Assembly (NCBI GenBank): GCA_016713365.1
Contig: JADJPG010000030.1
Span: 1-64,000 of the forward strand
Direction: 5' to 3'
Length of the DNA stretch: 64,000 nt
DNA from: Verrucomicrobiota bacterium
Lineage (GTDB): Bacteria > Verrucomicrobiota > Verrucomicrobiia > Limisphaerales > JADJPG01
Below, piece after piece: positions 17,438 through 25,124 of the stretch. Within the stretch, counting starts at the first letter, position 1. Each line of letters starts with the position of its first letter. The position numbers and the translations under genes are program-made. The notes beneath the pieces are model-generated. The model searched no databases and was not told where the DNA came from. It saw only the letters and a list, made by a program, of their open reading frames with translations.

Positions 17438-18643
17438 ATGCCGACTACCATTGCTCCCACACCTGACCAGCCCGGCGCACCCAGGCAGTCGCCGCTCGCC
17501 CGCCGCTGGCTGCGCACGGGGTCGAAAATTCTAGCCGGGGCAGTGTTGGCGGGACTGCTCGTTTACAAACTAAAATTCACCCCCGTCCCGGTGTCCGCGC
17601 ATCAAGCCGCCCTCGGAACGGTCACGGCGGAAGTCATGGGCACGGGCACGTTGGAGGCACGCGTGAAAACCGTGATCAGCCCGCGCATTCAGGAACGGCT
17701 GGCCGAAATGTTCGTGGACCAAGGTGATCCCGTGAGCACCGGCCAGTTGCTCGCGCGGCTCGACGATGGCGAACTCAAGCGTCAGGTGGAAGTTTCGGAG
17801 GCCGCGCTGGCCAGCGCCAAGGCGACCGCCGACCGCGTGCGCGTGGATGAAGCGCGCGCCCAAGCCGTGGAGCAGCAGGCTCAATTGGATTACAAGCGCG
17901 TTTCCGGTTTGCTCGCCGCCAAGATCAGTTCCGAGGCCGAGATGGACAAAGCCATCGAGCAATTGCGCGTGGCTGAAACCGACCTGCTTCGCGCCCGCGC
18001 CGCCACGGTGGAAGCCCACCAGCAAGTCGTCACAGCGGAAAAAAATCTCGGCTACCAGCGGGAGCGCCTCAGCTTCACGCAGATTCTGAGTCCGTATGAC
18101 GGCTTGGTCACGCGCCGTGATCGCGACCCCGGCGGCGTGGTTGTGCCGGGCAGTTCACTGTTGCAACTCATTTCCACCAACGAACTCTGGATTTCCGCGT
18201 GGGTGGACGAAACGGCGATGGTGGGTCTCGCCACCGGCCAGGTTGCCCGCATCGTTTTCCGATCGGAACCAGGGCGGAGTTATCGCGGCGCAGTCGCCCG
18301 GCTGGGGCGCGAGACCGATCGCGAAACGCGGGAATTCATTGTGGACGTGAGCTTGTCGGAGCTTCCCGCGAATTGGACGGTGGGCCAGCGGGCTGAGGTC
18401 TTCATTGAAACCGCGCGCAAGTCCTCCGTGCTTCTGGTTCCAAAGGCAGTGGTCGTGTGGCGCCACGGGAAGCCGGGAGTTTTCGCCGCGGCTGCCGGGA
18501 AGGCGCGGTGGCGAGAAATCAAGTTGGGCTTGGAGGGCGGCGATAAAGTAGAAGTGTTGGAAGGAATCAAGGAGGGTGAACACGTCGTCCAGCCAAGCCA
18601 GCGCGGCGCACTCGTGGATGGCCAGCGCATCAAGGAGTCATGA
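17438..18643 (+). CDS. Efflux periplasmic adaptor (HlyD/DevB type)
   Basis: 401 residues. One N-terminal membrane anchor (ILAGAVLAGLLVYKLKF, about 31-47), a split lipoyl domain (VISPRIQERLAEMFVDQGD ... GQLLARLDD and TQILSPYDGLVTRRDRDPG), a helical hairpin of about 100 residues rich in Ala/Glu, and beta-barrel and membrane-proximal domains (LWISAWVDE; TGQVARIVF). It links an inner-membrane ABC exporter to an outer-membrane channel. Its stop overlaps the permease start by four bases (18640-18643), and the ATPase follows, giving the DevBCA order. Confidence 0.9.
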   Translation: MPTTIAPTPDQPGAPRQSPLARRWLRTGSKILAGAVLAGLLVYKLKFTPVPVSAHQAALGTVTAEVMGTGTLEARVKTVISPRIQERLAEMFVDQGDPVSTGQLLARLDDGELKRQVEVSEAALASAKATADRVRVDEARAQAVEQQAQLDYKRVSGLLAAKISSEAEMDKAIEQLRVAETDLLRARAATVEAHQQVVTAEKNLGYQRERLSFTQILSPYDGLVTRRDRDPGGVVVPGSSLLQLISTNELWISAWVDETAMVGLATGQVARIVFRSEPGRSYRGAVARLGRETDRETREFIVDVSLSELPANWTVGQRAEVFIETARKSSVLLVPKAVVVWRHGKPGVFAAAAGKARWREIKLGLEGGDKVEVLEGIKEGEHVVQPSQRGALVDGQRIKES

Positions 18644-19851
18644 ACCTCGCAGCGCAGGATATCCGCCACAATCTCGGGCGCTTTGCGCTCACGGCGGTCG
18701 GCATCGGTCTGCTGCTGATGATCGTGCTGGGCATGAGCGGGATTTACCGCGGCATGATTGACGACGCTCTGATCGTGGTGAACCGCATCGGCGCGGACTT
18801 GTGGGTGGTGCAACGCGGCACGCGCGGACCGTTCGCCGAGATTTCCCGCGTGCCCGCCAACCTCGAACATCGCTTGCGTGCCGTGCCCGGCGTGGTGAGT
18901 GCGCGAACTTTTGTTTCCCATAGCGTCCAGCGCGAGCACCAAGGAAAGCCGCTGCGGATGAATGTCCACGGCCTCGCCTGGCCGGAAGACAAAGGCGCAT
19001 GGGTGACGCTGACCGCCGGACGACCGCTGGGTCAAGGCCACTACGAAATGATTGCCGACGCGTCGCTCGGCCTGGCCTTGGGCGAGAAGATGGTTCTCGG
19101 CAAGGACACGTACACGGTCGTGGGTGTCACCAAAGGCATGGTGTCGTCCGGGGGTGATGGCATCGCGTTTCTCACCACGCAGGACGCGCAGGCAGTTCAG
19201 TTCGATCTCTCCGGTGAAGCGATCCGGCTGGAGCGCGCGGCGCGCGTTCAAAGGGCCGTCGAGCAGGATATCGGACAGGTGCAGCCGTTGTTGCTGGAGC
19301 GCGGCGGTGGATTGTCCTCCGGCATTCCCGCGCTCGCTCGTCCGATGGTCAGCGCCATCACCGTGCGCGTGGCGGATGGGGCGGATCTCGCGACAGTGGC
19401 GGCCACCATCGCCGGATGGCCCGACGTTTCGGTCCACACGCGCGATGGCCAGGAAGAACTCCTTGTGTATGGCATGATTGACAAGGCGCGGCGCCAGATT
19501 GGCCTGTTCCGCGTCCTGCTCATCATCATTTCGACCATCATCATGGCGCTGATACTCTACACGCTCACGTTGGACAAGATTCACGACATCGCGATGCTCA
19601 AGCTAATGGGGGCCCGCAACTCGATGATCGTCGGCCTTATCATGCAACAAGCGTTGTTGCTGGGCGCGCTTGGCTTCGGCATCGCATGGTATCTGGGCGG
19701 CTGGATTTTCCCGAAGTTCCCGCGCCGGGTGCTGGTCACGACGGAGGATTTGTTGGGACTCGCGGTCGTGGTGGTGATCATCTCGATCCTGTCGAGCCTG
19801 CTCGGTATTTGGAAAGCCCTGCGCGTCGAGCCAAACAAAGTGCTCTCCTGA
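18640..19851 (+). CDS. ABC exporter permease (DevC/FtsX type)
   Basis: 403 residues with FtsX/MacB topology. One N-terminal helix (FALTAVGIGLLLMIVLGMSG), a large periplasmic domain (about 40-285), and three C-terminal helices: VLLIIISTIIMALILYTLTL, IMQQALLLGALGFGIAWYLG and LLGLAVVVVIISILSSLLGI. It ends ALRVEPNKVLS, the classic permease terminus. It probably moves a lipid or glycolipid-like substrate, as DevC does in cyanobacteria; the substrate is not shown by sequence. Its stop codon shares a base with the ATPase start (TGATG at 19849). Confidence 0.9.
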   Translation: MNLAAQDIRHNLGRFALTAVGIGLLLMIVLGMSGIYRGMIDDALIVVNRIGADLWVVQRGTRGPFAEISRVPANLEHRLRAVPGVVSARTFVSHSVQREHQGKPLRMNVHGLAWPEDKGAWVTLTAGRPLGQGHYEMIADASLGLALGEKMVLGKDTYTVVGVTKGMVSSGGDGIAFLTTQDAQAVQFDLSGEAIRLERAARVQRAVEQDIGQVQPLLLERGGGLSSGIPALARPMVSAITVRVADGADLATVAATIAGWPDVSVHTRDGQEELLVYGMIDKARRQIGLFRVLLIIISTIIMALILYTLTLDKIHDIAMLKLMGARNSMIVGLIMQQALLLGALGFGIAWYLGGWIFPKFPRRVLVTTEDLLGLAVVVVIISILSSLLGIWKALRVEPNKVLS

Positions 19852-20567
19852 TGACCCCGCCATCCACCGCCCTGCCTGCCATCGAAGTCTTCGACCTGAC
19901 GAAGATTTACGGCAGCGGCAACACCGAGGTCGTGGCGATGAAGGACGCAAATCTGCGGGTGGTAAAAGGCGAAGTCATCGCACTCCTCGGACCGAGCGGC
20001 GCGGGCAAATCCACGCTGCTGACGGCGATGGGCCTCATCAATCCGCCCACGTCCGGCCGCATCGTCATCGGTGGAGTGCCCGTGCTGGACGGCCCGCGAC
20101 CGCTCGTCGACCTGCGCGCCTTCCGTCGGCATCAACTTGGATTCGTTTTTCAGAAGGCAAACCTCATCCCGTTCCTGAACGCAGTGCAAAACGTGCAAGT
20201 CGCCCTCGAAATCAACGACGTGCCGCCCCGGTCGGCGCGGAAACGCGCGATGGAATTGCTCGATTACCTCGGCGTGGCCGACCGCGCGAACAATCTGCCG
20301 GACGCGCTATCCGGCGGACAACAACAGCGCGTGGCCGTGGCCCGCGCCTTGGCCAACGAGCCCAGCCTGATCCTCGCCGACGAACCCACCGCCGCGCTCG
20401 ACAGCCATCGTGGTCGCCAAGTCATGGAGTTGTTTCGCAAAGTCGCGCACGAACGCGGTGCGGGCGTGATCGTCGTCACCCACGATCAGCGTTCGCTGGA
20501 TGTCTTCGACCAGACTTACGAGATGGAGGATGGGCAGTTGCGAACCGGTCAAACACCCGCCGGCTGA
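19851..20567 (+). CDS. ABC exporter ATPase (DevA/LolD/MacB type)
   Basis: 238 residues. Walker A GPSGAGKST, Q-loop FVFQKANLIPFL, signature LSGGQQQRVAVARAL, Walker B LILADEPTAALD and switch VTHD, all intact. The ATG at 19851 overlaps the permease stop. An open frame extends upstream to 19686 inside the permease but lacks similarity. Third gene of the exporter operon. Confidence 0.92.
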   Translation: MTPPSTALPAIEVFDLTKIYGSGNTEVVAMKDANLRVVKGEVIALLGPSGAGKSTLLTAMGLINPPTSGRIVIGGVPVLDGPRPLVDLRAFRRHQLGFVFQKANLIPFLNAVQNVQVALEINDVPPRSARKRAMELLDYLGVADRANNLPDALSGGQQQRVAVARALANEPSLILADEPTAALDSHRGRQVMELFRKVAHERGAGVIVVTHDQRSLDVFDQTYEMEDGQLRTGQTPAG

Positions 20568-20973
20568 TCCGGCGATTCACCTTGCGCCTGTTTGGCCAGG
20601 ATGGATTTTCCTTTCGCGGAGTTGGTTGATCTTGGAAAGGAACTCTGCCCGAACTTGAAAACTGGATCTTCCTGCCGACTTCGTCATCGAAGGCTACGTG
20701 GACCCGCGCCTGACTCGCGTTTTCCGAGTTCTCCGTCGGCGGCACGGAACTCCGGCTCACCGGGCCGGAGCGGATGGGCAACGGTTTCCACTGGGGCTTC
20801 GCCACCAAATCTGGTCGCACCTATGACGTGGAGTGAACGGAGGAGTTGAATGCCGCCGACTGCCGGTCTGGCACCCGTCGGCAGTCTGGCAAACCTTCGC
20901 TCAGGCCGGCACGGCGGGACTCGGAATCATTTGGAATAAACTTCGGGTCTGGTGCTTCCTACTCCCCGTGAGC
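20568..20973 (+). other. Gap with possible decayed gene fragments
   Basis: No intact gene. Around 20650-20735 two frames abut: LPELENWIFLP in one and DFVIEGYVDPRL in the next, resembling a segment of UbiD-family decarboxylases (ADFVIEGYVDP). At 20730-20838 a third frame reads FSVGGTELRLTGPERMGNGF and stops at 20838; its origin is not recognised. These look like debris of one or two inactivated genes. Confidence 0.35.
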
Positions 20974-21513
20974 ATGGACATCGAACTGGCGGTTGAGACT
21001 TATCACGAGGGCTTGTTTGCCTTCGCACTCAGTCTCGCCGGCAACCGCGACGATGCCTGCGAGCTGACGCAGGAGGCGTTCTGTCGATTCGCCAGCAAGG
21101 GCCATCAACTCCGCGAACGCGCCAAGGTCAAGACCTGGCTCTTCACCACGCTTTACCGGCTGTTCCTCGGTTGGAAACGCCGTGAATCCCGCCTGCCTCA
21201 CTTCGAGATGTCCGCCGTGGAGCACGAGCTGCCGCATCTCGCGCCCGAGGTCGTCGAAAGCACGGATGCCGGCCTGATCATGGAAGCTCTCCTTCAACTC
21301 GAAGAGCGCTATCGCGCGCCGCTCATGCTGTTCTACCTCGAAGATCATTCGTATGAGGAAATCGCCCTGATCCTCGACACGCCCGTCGGCACCGTCATGT
21401 CCCGGCTCTCGCGCGGCAAGGAGCAGTTGCGGCGGGTGCTCGGCACCGATCTTTCGGATTCCGTGCCGCGAACAGTTTCCATCCCGATCCACCGTCAACG
21501 CCCCACGTCATGA
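20974..21513 (+). CDS. ECF sigma factor
   Basis: 179 residues. Region 2 is AFALSLAGNRDDACELTQEA ... VKTWLFTTLYRLFLGWKRR; region 4 is LQLEERYRAPLMLFYLEDHS followed by YEEIALILDTPVGTVMSRLSRG. Start at the ATG 20974; an in-frame GTG six bases earlier is also possible, and neither has a clear ribosome site. Its last four bases overlap the anti-sigma start (ATGA), so the pair is coupled. Confidence 0.9.
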   Translation: MDIELAVETYHEGLFAFALSLAGNRDDACELTQEAFCRFASKGHQLRERAKVKTWLFTTLYRLFLGWKRRESRLPHFEMSAVEHELPHLAPEVVESTDAGLIMEALLQLEERYRAPLMLFYLEDHSYEEIALILDTPVGTVMSRLSRGKEQLRRVLGTDLSDSVPRTVSIPIHRQRPTS

Positions 21514-22241
21514 ACCATCAGGAAGCCAAACTCATCCTCAGCGCCTGCCGGCCCGGCGGCGCGGACGCCGCTGACCCGCGCTTTCAGGAGGCGCTGGAAT
21601 TCGCCCGGCGCGATCCAGAACTCGCCGCCTGGCTCGCACGCGAACGTCGTCTCGACACCGCCATCGGCATCAAGGTGCGGGAAGGCGCACAGCCACCAGC
21701 CCATCTGAAGTCCGCGATTCTCGCCGCCTCGCGCATGGTCCGTCCAATGCCGTGGTATCGACAGCCGGCCTGGGTTGCCGCCGCCGCGTTGCTCGTGGGG
21801 CTGCTCGCCCTCGCCGTTCTGCTTGCGCCCAAATCCAGCGAGCTTGAACTCGCACAGTTCCAGCGGGCGATGGCGGAGATTCTGGTCAGCAAGGAATTCC
21901 GGCTCGACCACATGACGCCGAGCGCCACCGAGGCGCAGCGCTGGCTGGCGGATCGGCGTGTGGATTTCGTCATGCCCGCCAAGCTGGAAGGCCAGCCCAC
22001 GATGGGTTGCCGCGTCGTCGAATGGCATGGTCATCAGGTTTCGCTCGTCTGCTTCAAACTCGACGGCGGCGAGACGGTGCATCTCTTCACCGTCGCTCGC
22101 GAGGCGATGGGTAACGCTCCCACCGAACATCCACAGTTCTCGTCAGCGGGTCGCTACTCCACCGCCGCGTGGTCCCGAGACGACAAGGTGTATCTCCTCG
22201 CTGCCTCGCGCGGTGAAGCGGTGCTGAAGAAAGTCCTCTGA
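21510..22241 (+). CDS. Putative membrane anti-sigma factor
   Basis: 243 residues. The N-terminal cytosolic part (1-85; FQEALEFARRDPELAAWLAR) is followed by one membrane helix (QPAWVAAAALLVGLLALAVLLA, about 85-106) and an extracytoplasmic domain of about 135 residues (GQPTMGCRVVEWHGHQVSLV). This N-in/C-out layout, together with a four-base overlap with the sigma gene, marks it as its anti-sigma partner. There is no zinc-finger HxxxCxxC. This protein type is common beside ECF genes in Verrucomicrobia and Planctomycetes. Confidence 0.78.
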   Translation: MNHQEAKLILSACRPGGADAADPRFQEALEFARRDPELAAWLARERRLDTAIGIKVREGAQPPAHLKSAILAASRMVRPMPWYRQPAWVAAAALLVGLLALAVLLAPKSSELELAQFQRAMAEILVSKEFRLDHMTPSATEAQRWLADRRVDFVMPAKLEGQPTMGCRVVEWHGHQVSLVCFKLDGGETVHLFTVAREAMGNAPTEHPQFSSAGRYSTAAWSRDDKVYLLAASRGEAVLKKVL

Positions 22242-22336
22242 GTCGACCAAAATTTGCGCGTTGACCGCGCCGACGGATGCCAGCGCATGGCTTGGGCCTG
22301 GCGTCCGCAATTCCACAAGCTGAGTCACAACACAAC

Positions 22337-22555
22337 ATGAAGAACATGATGAAGTCCCTGGCGGTGGTTGCCGCCGTCCTCAGTCTCACCGCGACCGCCT
22401 ACGCCGGTGAATGCTGCGTCAAGGCCGCCAAAGCCGCGAAAGAAGGCAAGACCTGCGAGAAGTGCGAGAAGGACGCCTGCTGCAAGAAGGCGGTGAAGGC
22501 CGTCGGCAAGGACGCCAAGGCGTGCGAGAAATGCGCCGCGAAGGAAAAGAAGTAA
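22337..22555 (+). CDS. Small secreted Cys/Lys-rich peptide
   Basis: 72 residues. A signal peptide ends at TAYA (about residue 23), leaving a mature peptide of about 49 residues with nine Cys, arranged CC, CEKC, CC, CEKC, C-x2-C-like, and about one third Lys. The pattern GKTCEKCEKDACCKK then DAKACEKCAAKEKK is a tandem duplication. It is probably a periplasmic metal- or thiol-binding peptide. It sits between two ECF/anti-sigma modules. Start at 22337 is the first Met before the signal peptide. Confidence 0.75.
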   Translation: MKNMMKSLAVVAAVLSLTATAYAGECCVKAAKAAKEGKTCEKCEKDACCKKAVKAVGKDAKACEKCAAKEKK

Positions 22556-22647
22556 CCTTCCCGTTCATCGGCGCGGCCGGACATCGATCCGGCCGCGTCG
22601 ATTCGGCTCCACGTTTTCGCGAGCCGCCGGATCAGACCACATCCCCG

Positions 22648-23262
22648 ATGAAGTCCGCAGCGACCGAACAGCCGCCGCCCGAGGTTTCGAGTGAAACCAG
22701 CGCGCGGGCGGCGCAATGGCTGGCCGACCACGGCGACGCCTTGTATCGCGTGGCGCTGGGACGCACGCGCAATCCCGATGTGGCGCGCGATCTGGTTCAG
22801 GAAACGTTGCTCGCGGGGATGAAGCACTGGGCGCAGTTCGCCGGTCAGTCGAGCGAGGCCGGCTGGTTGATGGGGATTTTGCGGAACAAGGTGATCGATT
22901 ACTTTCGCGGACTGGCCCGCGAGCAGAACTTCACCGACCTCGAATTCCTCGCCGACGAACGCGAAAGCTTCTTCGACAAGCGCGCGATCTGGAATCCCAA
23001 GGTCGGCCCCAAACCGTGGCCGCAGCCGGATGAAAGCATGGAGACGGCGGAGTTCTGGCGCGTGTTCGATCGCTGTGTCTCGAAGCTCCCCGCCAAGGTG
23101 GCGCAGGTCTTTTTGCTCCGCGAACTCGATGGGCTCGACCCGGCGGAGATCTGTAAGGAATTTGGGGTGTCCGCGAACAACTATTGGGTCATGCTCTATC
23201 GGGCGCGGATGGCACTGCGCCGGTGCCTCGAAGCAAACTGGTTCCGGAACGACCGCGAATAG
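22648..23262 (+). CDS. ECF sigma factor (group paired with a short zinc-finger anti-sigma)
   Basis: 204 residues. Region 2 is RTRNPDVARDLVQETLLAGM ... GWLMGILRNKVIDYFRGLAR; a longer linker (SFFDKRAIWNPKVGPKPWPQ) separates it from region 4 (LPAKVAQVFLLRELDGLDPA ... EICKEFGVSANNYWVMLYRARM). The linker with FD-x-G/W-W-P is typical of ECF factors whose neighbour is a small zf-HC2 protein, which is exactly what follows five bases downstream. Confidence 0.9.
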   Translation: MKSAATEQPPPEVSSETSARAAQWLADHGDALYRVALGRTRNPDVARDLVQETLLAGMKHWAQFAGQSSEAGWLMGILRNKVIDYFRGLAREQNFTDLEFLADERESFFDKRAIWNPKVGPKPWPQPDESMETAEFWRVFDRCVSKLPAKVAQVFLLRELDGLDPAEICKEFGVSANNYWVMLYRARMALRRCLEANWFRNDRE

Positions 23263-23266
23263 CCGC

Positions 23267-23533
23267 ATGTTGAACTGTAACGACATCTCGAAATTGATTT
23301 CGCGTTCGATGGACGAGCGGCTGGCGTGGCATCAGCGGCTGGCGATTCGCACGCATCTGCTCTACTGCAAATGGTGCCGCCGTTTTGCCGCCCAGACCCA
23401 AACCATGCGCGCCGCCACGGCCCGATATGCCGATCAACTTGCCGTGACCTTCGAGGATCGGCTTTCGCCGGAACAACGTGACCAGATTCTTCAGAACCTG
23501 AATCCGCCTCCCGAAGACCAGCATCGTCATTGA
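23267..23533 (+). CDS. Short zinc-finger (ZAS-type) anti-sigma factor
   Basis: 88 residues, soluble. The N-terminus MLNCNDISKLISRSMDERL is followed by HLLYCKWCRRF, which gives the ZAS motif H-x3-C-x2-C (His30, Cys34, Cys37). There is no membrane helix. It should bind the sigma factor encoded four bases upstream and release it on a redox or metal signal, as known for ZAS proteins. Confidence 0.85.
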   Translation: MLNCNDISKLISRSMDERLAWHQRLAIRTHLLYCKWCRRFAAQTQTMRAATARYADQLAVTFEDRLSPEQRDQILQNLNPPPEDQHRH

Positions 23534-23659
23534 GCGCGATTCGTCGGTTCCGAAAAGTTTTCTGTAAGGAGTTGTTTGTTCGCCCGTCGCCCTCGCGTGC
23601 GGCGCATTGGAATCCGGATTTCCGGGTTGGCCCCGCCAGAAACTCAAACCAGAACAAAC

Positions 23660-24571
23660 ATGAAGCACATCATCACCATTCACCTCGGGCTGCTCGCGGT
23701 CGCGACAGCATTTGCAGCGGGAGAAAAGACCGAACAATTCAAAACGCGCGTTGTGGCGAGCGGATTGCATCGTCCCACGGGCATCGCCATCCAGGGCAAC
23801 CACACCATCTACTTCACCGAAGTGCCCACGCCCGGCGTGAGCGGGATGAACGGCGGCTCGAATTCCGTGAGCCAGTTGAGCCTGTTTAACCGGCGAATCA
23901 CCAGGTTGCACACCGGCGAACCGGAGCCGGTCAATATCATCGTCGGCCAGGACAATGACCTCTACTGGACCTGCAAGAGCGCGGGCGTCATCCTCACCCA
24001 GGACGACGAAGGCGAGACCAGCGTGTTCCTCAGTGGGCTCCAGAAACCCAGCGGCATCGGGATGGATCGCTGCGGCAACATCTACTTCACCCAAGTGCCG
24101 ACCCCCGGTGTGAACGGCATGAACGGCGGCCTGAACAACATCGTGTTCACCATTGGCACCAACCAGGTCGTGCTCAACGCGGGCGAACCCGAGCCGGTGG
24201 ACATCGTCGTCGCCCGCAACGGCGACGCCTACTGGACTTGCAAGAGCGCGGGCGTGATCCTGGAGCGTTCGGTGGAGGACGGTCGCGTCAGCCCGCTGCT
24301 GACCGGCTTGAACAAGCCCGTGGGCATCGCCATTGATCGCGAAGACCGCAACCTTTACTTCACGGAAGTCCCCACGCCCGGTGTCGGCGGAATGAACGGC
24401 GGCGAGAACAAAGTCTGGCAATACGACCTCAAGACCGGTGTGATAACTCTCGTTAACAGCGGCGATCCGGAGCCGACCGACCTCGCCGTGTCGCGCAGCG
24501 GGAACATCTACTGGACCTGCACCAGCGCCGGCGTGATCGTCGAAGCCCGCCGCAAATACGGCCGCTATTGA
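23660..24571 (+). CDS. Secreted beta-propeller-like protein made of three 91-residue repeats
   Basis: 303 residues with a signal peptide (about 1-20, ending AFAA). Two alternating motifs repeat three times: YFTEVPTPGVxGMNGG at residues 51, 142 and 233, and YWTC(K/T)SAGVI at 102, 191 and 284, a period close to 91. Each unit looks like two NHL/SMP-30-like blades, so six blades in total. One Cys per WTC motif is invariant, and Cys138 is extra. Function unknown; SMP-30-like propellers bind ligands or act as lactonases. It is downstream of the sigma/ZAS pair, possibly its target. Confidence 0.75.
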   Translation: MKHIITIHLGLLAVATAFAAGEKTEQFKTRVVASGLHRPTGIAIQGNHTIYFTEVPTPGVSGMNGGSNSVSQLSLFNRRITRLHTGEPEPVNIIVGQDNDLYWTCKSAGVILTQDDEGETSVFLSGLQKPSGIGMDRCGNIYFTQVPTPGVNGMNGGLNNIVFTIGTNQVVLNAGEPEPVDIVVARNGDAYWTCKSAGVILERSVEDGRVSPLLTGLNKPVGIAIDREDRNLYFTEVPTPGVGGMNGGENKVWQYDLKTGVITLVNSGDPEPTDLAVSRSGNIYWTCTSAGVIVEARRKYGRY

Positions 24572-24607
24572 TTCGCCCGTTGGATTGAAGCATCAGCTCA
24601 AAGCATC

Positions 24608-24638
24608 GCCGAGGGATGCCTGGCAACCATCCCTCGGC
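24608..24638 (+). terminator. Terminator after the beta-propeller gene
   Basis: A perfect 11-bp stem (GCCGAGGGATG / CATCCCTCGGC) with a nine-base loop lies 36 bases after the stop, followed by CCTTTGCT. The T tract is poor but the stem is strong. Confidence 0.7.
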
Positions 24639-24845
24639 CCTTTGCTGCACGCATCGTACGAATAGATGGTTTGGCACGTGACCGCGAGAATAGACGGGAT
24701 ACCTTCCGGCCACCTACCGAGCAGCGGCATGGTTTCCGCCGGATAGTCTGGGAGTACCGGAGGAGCGGCAAAACTGGTGTCCGTTTTGGTGTCCGTTCCG
24801 GCCCTCAGACGGATGGAACCATCTGTGGCACCACGGGTTGGGAAG

Positions 24846-24921
24846 TGGTGGCTGAGGACGGAATTGAACCGCCGACACAAGGATTTTCAATCCTCTGCTC
24901 TACCAACTGAGCTACTCAGCC
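24846..24921 (-). tRNA. tRNA-Phe (GAA)
   Basis: On the minus strand the acceptor stem GGCTGAG/CTCAGCC closes, the D arm is GCTCAGTTGGTAGAGC, the anticodon loop TTGAAAA gives GAA, the T arm has GGTTCAATTCC, the discriminator is A, and CCA is encoded (24848-24846). 73 bases plus CCA. Confidence 0.97.
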
Positions 24922-25124
24922 ACACCAGCGAAGGAGCGATATTGAACTTCTTGAAGGTCCAATTGGCAAGGGATTTTTGCGCCAATCCTGCCCAATTGAC
25001 GGGGATCCGGAGAAACCTGTAGTGGAGTGCTGGATGGGTGCCTGATAGATACTTGCGCATCGGAGCAGATTCCCCGATAACTTGTGGGCACTAGTTTCGA
25101 GCCCACCTGAAACTGATTATCAAC

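Noticed and set aside
24562..25124. Integrated island at the tRNA-Phe gene
   Set aside because: No integrase and no repeat of the tRNA 3' end were found; flanking genes belong to unrelated chromosomal functions.
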